NCBI GenBank assembly: GCA_043744215.1
Contig: JAYTVC010000032.1
Location: 1 to 64,000, forward strand
DNA: 64,000 nucleotides
From: JBEEJL01 sp043744215
GTDB taxonomy: Bacteria > Pseudomonadota > Gammaproteobacteria > Burkholderiales > JBEEJL01
Reading direction: 5' to 3'
In this document: in pieces, positions 61,634 to 64,000 of the stretch
How the letters are laid out: each line of letters opens with the position of its first letter
Position numbering within the stretch: position 1 is the first letter of the stretch
The notes under the pieces: model-generated
What the model was told of the DNA's origin: nothing
The model's database searches: none
What the model saw: the letters and a program-made list of their open reading frames with translations, nothing else
Made by a program: the position numbers and the translations under genes

Positions 61634-62674
61634 TCAGGCGTAATCAATGAGCGGTTTTTTACGGCGCCAGAATTTGCGCAGGTCGTTGCGGCTGATAAAA
61701 AATTCACGCGGATTTTTTTCATCAGGCACACAAAAATTCAGCGATGTCATCGCGCCAGTTTTTAATGCGGCGAGCAATGGCGCAAACCAATAGGCATCCA
61801 ATTGCTGAATTGAATTGCGCCAGGCGGCAATATCACCGTACATAGCATTATTATGTAACTTATTGATTATAATCAATTTTTTTGATATTTGAGATTGCTT
61901 ATTCGGTTCCAAATTAAATAGTTGCGTAGCGTTTGCCGGTAAATCGATTTGTGCGATTTGAGCCGTTTTTGCCAGGCTGCGCGCAACCATATCATCGCTG
62001 ATGATCGAATCGTATTGGCAGGAAATATTTTGCGGCATCAGGCCGCCGCCCCAAAACCAAACGCTATTAATCGGCAATTCGCCGCGACTTTCGCGCGCGG
62101 TGTTAATCGGGTGTTCGAACAGCAGCATTTGAATTTCATTCAAGCGCTGTTGCCACAACATGCCATCCGCGCCTGAAGGTATTAGCGGATGAATGTTTTT
62201 ACCTGTCGCATCATGCAATGAAACGGTTTTGATTTGAGCAATGGCACTCAGCTTGACGTACCAGCGGTGCGGCTGCAGGGGCAAAAAAGCCAGGCCATCT
62301 TGGAGAAATTGCTGGTTGAGCGTCGCGCACAAGGCTTCGGCTTCGGTTTGTGTGAGCGGTGCGGAAGTCGCGTCCATCAATCCGATCTGGTCGCGGTGAA
62401 TACGCAAATGCACTGGGTCGGCGCGCAGCCAGAAATCGTTGCCGGGCTCCACGCCGTCGAACGCCAGTGTCAGTGGCGCAACGGGATAATCTTGCTGCCT
62501 CTCCACATTGAACGCATGGCACAGCCAATCCATATAATGGTTGGGCGGTGTTGACGAAATTAATGCGTGCGCCAGCAAGGTTTCCAATGCGGGTACGGCC
62601 AGGCCACGGTATTCGTCACCCATTTGGGGTTGGATAAACAGGGCAGGGATGAGCAAGGTGCAGGCGACAGGCAT
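61634..62674 (-). CDS. RpfE-type conserved protein (COG4255)
   Basis: A 346-residue protein starting MPVACTLLIPALFIQPQMGDEY. The marker INSVWFWGGGLMP (about residues 203-215) and HRWYVKLSAI are recognised from proteins annotated as regulatory protein RpfE type, encoded beside recJ in betaproteobacteria and xanthomonads. The fold may be phosphoglycerate-mutase-like, but no enzyme activity is established. An A/T-rich dispersed element lies inside the gene at 61856-61885, encoding about ten residues (KLIIINKLHN) near residue 270. Confidence 0.65.
   Translation of the reverse strand: MPVACTLLIPALFIQPQMGDEYRGLAVPALETLLAHALISSTPPNHYMDWLCHAFNVERQQDYPVAPLTLAFDGVEPGNDFWLRADPVHLRIHRDQIGLMDATSAPLTQTEAEALCATLNQQFLQDGLAFLPLQPHRWYVKLSAIAQIKTVSLHDATGKNIHPLIPSGADGMLWQQRLNEIQMLLFEHPINTARESRGELPINSVWFWGGGLMPQNISCQYDSIISDDMVARSLAKTAQIAQIDLPANATQLFNLEPNKQSQISKKLIIINKLHNNAMYGDIAAWRNSIQQLDAYWFAPLLAALKTGAMTSLNFCVPDEKNPREFFISRNDLRKFWRRKKPLIDYA
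61856..61885 (+). repeat. Dispersed A/T-rich element, copy 11, inside a coding sequence
   Basis: The core TAACTTATTGATT (61856-61868) is a perfect consensus match followed by an A/T-rich tail. It is in the plus orientation, antisense to the RpfE-like gene, without breaking its frame. It also forms the palindrome TTGAT-TATA-ATCAA (61863-61876), which looks like an FNR site. Confidence 0.6.
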
Positions 62675-62777
62675 GAGAAACCTAAAAATCTGATAGGCAC
62701 AATTTTAACACCTGCTTTGTGTTTCACCCGCCGCTTATGGCACACTTGCGCATTCTTTTTGATAATGCATAAAAACA

Positions 62778-64000
62778 GTGAACCCCTACGAACTCTTTGT
62801 CGGCCTGCGTTACACCCGCGCCAAGCGTCGTGATCATTTTATTTCCTTTATCTCCGGCATCTCGTTGCTGGGCATGATTTTGGGCATGATGGCCTTGATC
62901 ACTGTCATGTCGGTGATGAACGGTTTTCAGAAAGAAGTGCGCGACCATATTTTGCGTTCAGCATCCCATGTGGAAATTTCCGGCCCCGACAACGTGCTCG
63001 CCAACTGGACCAGACTCGCGCAGGAATCTATGCAAAATAAATCTGTCGCGGCGTCGGCTCCCTATGTTGCCGGGCAAGGCTTATTGGTCAATGCCGAGTT
63101 GTCGCGGCCAGTGATGGTGCGCGGCATTTTGCCCGAGCAGGAGCCGGGTGTATCCGAAGTGGACAAGCAAATGCAGTCGGGTAAATTTGACGGGCTCAAG
63201 GCGGGCGAGTTCGGCGTGTTGCTCGGCGTTGAACTGGCGCGCGGCTTGCGCGTTGGGGTAGGCGATAAAATTCTGCTGGTGACGCCGCAAGGGCAAATCA
63301 CGCCGGCCGGTTTGGTGCCCCGCCTGCGGCAATTTACGGTCGTCGGTATTTTTAATCTTGATTACTATCCGGTTGATTCCAGTCTCGCGTTGATTCATTT
63401 AACCGATGCGCAAAAACTTTATCGTCTGGACGAAGATAAAGTCAGCGGTGTCCGCTTGAAGCTACATGACTTGATGGCCGCCCCGCGCGTCGCGGGCGAG
63501 TTGGCGCGCAGCCTGACTGCCGACGCCTACATCACCGATTGGACGCGGCAAAATGCGACGTATTTCCGCGCCGTGCAAATTGAAAAACGCATGATGTTCA
63601 TTATTCTCACGTTGATTGTCGCGGTGGCGGCGTTCAACATTGTTTCTGCGCTGGTGATGGTCGTTACCGAAAAGCAATCGGATATCGCCATCCTGCGCAC
63701 CTTGGGCGCGACGCCGAACAGCATTATGAAAATCTTTATGGTGCAGGGTGCGTGGATCGGCGTTATCGGCACCATTCTGGGTTTGATTTGTGGCCTGCTG
63801 CTGGCGACCAACATCGGCGCGGTCGTCCGGTTTTTTGAATATCTGCTGTCGATGAAAATCCTCGATCCGCAGGTTTATCTCATCAACGATTTTCCTTCCG
63901 ATGTGCAAACCCTCGACGTGGTGGCTGTCGCCGTGGTTTCATTTGTTCTCACTCTGCTGGCGACGTTGTATCCCAGCTACCGCGCTTCGCGCACCAAACC
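62778..64000 (+). CDS. lolC: Lipoprotein-releasing ABC transporter permease LolC/LolE (cut by window end)
   Basis: At least 407 residues, continuing past base 64000. The GTG start at 62778 gives MNPYELFVGLRYTRAKRRDHFISFISGISLLGMILGMMALITVMSVMNGF, the classical LolC/LolE N-terminus. A large periplasmic domain follows (about 50-265), then the conserved FtsX-type helices MFIILTLIVAVAAFNIVSALVMVVTEKQSDIAILRTLGATPNSIMKIFMVQG. It works with LolD to extract lipoproteins from the inner membrane. Whether it is LolC or LolE cannot be decided from this part. Confidence 0.93.
   Translation, partial: MNPYELFVGLRYTRAKRRDHFISFISGISLLGMILGMMALITVMSVMNGFQKEVRDHILRSASHVEISGPDNVLANWTRLAQESMQNKSVAASAPYVAGQGLLVNAELSRPVMVRGILPEQEPGVSEVDKQMQSGKFDGLKAGEFGVLLGVELARGLRVGVGDKILLVTPQGQITPAGLVPRLRQFTVVGIFNLDYYPVDSSLALIHLTDAQKLYRLDEDKVSGVRLKLHDLMAAPRVAGELARSLTADAYITDWTRQNATYFRAVQIEKRMMFIILTLIVAVAAFNIVSALVMVVTEKQSDIAILRTLGATPNSIMKIFMVQGAWIGVIGTILGLICGLLLATNIGAVVRFFEYLLSMKILDPQVYLINDFPSDVQTLDVVAVAVVSFVLTLLATLYPSYRASRTK

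Noticed and set aside
61863..61876. FNR box TTGAT-TATA-ATCAA
   Set aside because: It lies inside the RpfE-like coding sequence, and is a by-product of the A/T element; other copies lack the second half-site.

Overview
The window looks like a chromosomal segment of a betaproteobacterium (GTDB Burkholderiales, probably a Nitrosomonadales-like environmental lineage), GC a little above 50 percent. The inference rests on gene content and order: class I polyhydroxyalkanoate genes phaC-phaB-phaP-phaR, an RpfE-type protein between recJ and lolC/E, the bamD/rluD/pgeF arrangement, and a betaproteobacterial-type Tad pilus locus. No rRNA, CRISPR array, transposase or integrase is visible.

Layout. 1-245 holds the start of an MFS transporter; 282-357 is tRNA-Arg(CCU), followed directly by two tandem 94-bp repeats and a PAP2-like membrane phosphatase. 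1552-5549 is a reactive-sulfur module: persulfide dioxygenase, DUF2892 protein and PmpA/PmpB on the minus strand, diverging from a CsoR/CstR-family repressor and a SulP anion permease. 5567-7713 has a FadL-type porin and a spermidine-synthase-like protein. 7764-23850 is a complete Tad/Flp pilus locus, all on the minus strand: two Flp pilins, prepilin peptidase, an unusual AAA ATPase, CpaB, secretin, lipoprotein, TadG/E/E, CpaE, TadA, TadB, TadC, a TPR/LytR_C lipoprotein and an Ig-like lipoprotein. 24921-31217 is a heavy-metal RND efflux island, flanked by a truncated and an intact copy of a von Willebrand A (CoxE-like) gene. 31417-35887 is a MoxR-vWA pair split by a membrane GT-C-like protein and a methyltransferase. 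36696-45319 is an ArsS-centred cluster (radical SAM ArsS, two TIGR04282/TIGR04283 glycosyltransferase-like proteins, DUF547, VTT membrane protein, two flavoprotein oxidoreductases, ATP-grasp, DUF3047). 45496-48864 has bamD diverging from rluD-pgeF, then a ZIP transporter. 48951-53126 is the PHA granule locus. 53257-64000 has rimO, a heptanucleotide repeat array, a LysE exporter, a CopZ-like protein, a glycine-zipper protein, prfB (with its programmed frameshift)-lysS, recJ, an RpfE-type gene and the start of lolC/E.

The most interesting unexplained structure is a family of about eleven short A/T-rich elements of about 30 bp at gene boundaries. Their 13-bp core matches the published IHF consensus on a fixed side of an A/T tract, and one copy lies inside a coding sequence. 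Others: a duplicated hairpin/GGAGGAGGAG module in the 3' UTR of phaP, with a stretch complementary to the phaB ribosome-binding site; a 21-unit 7-bp satellite; tandem repeats starting at the CCA end of tRNA-Arg; and a mosaic partial gene duplication bracketing the metal-efflux island. All functional assignments come from reading motifs and recalled family knowledge; no database search was run.
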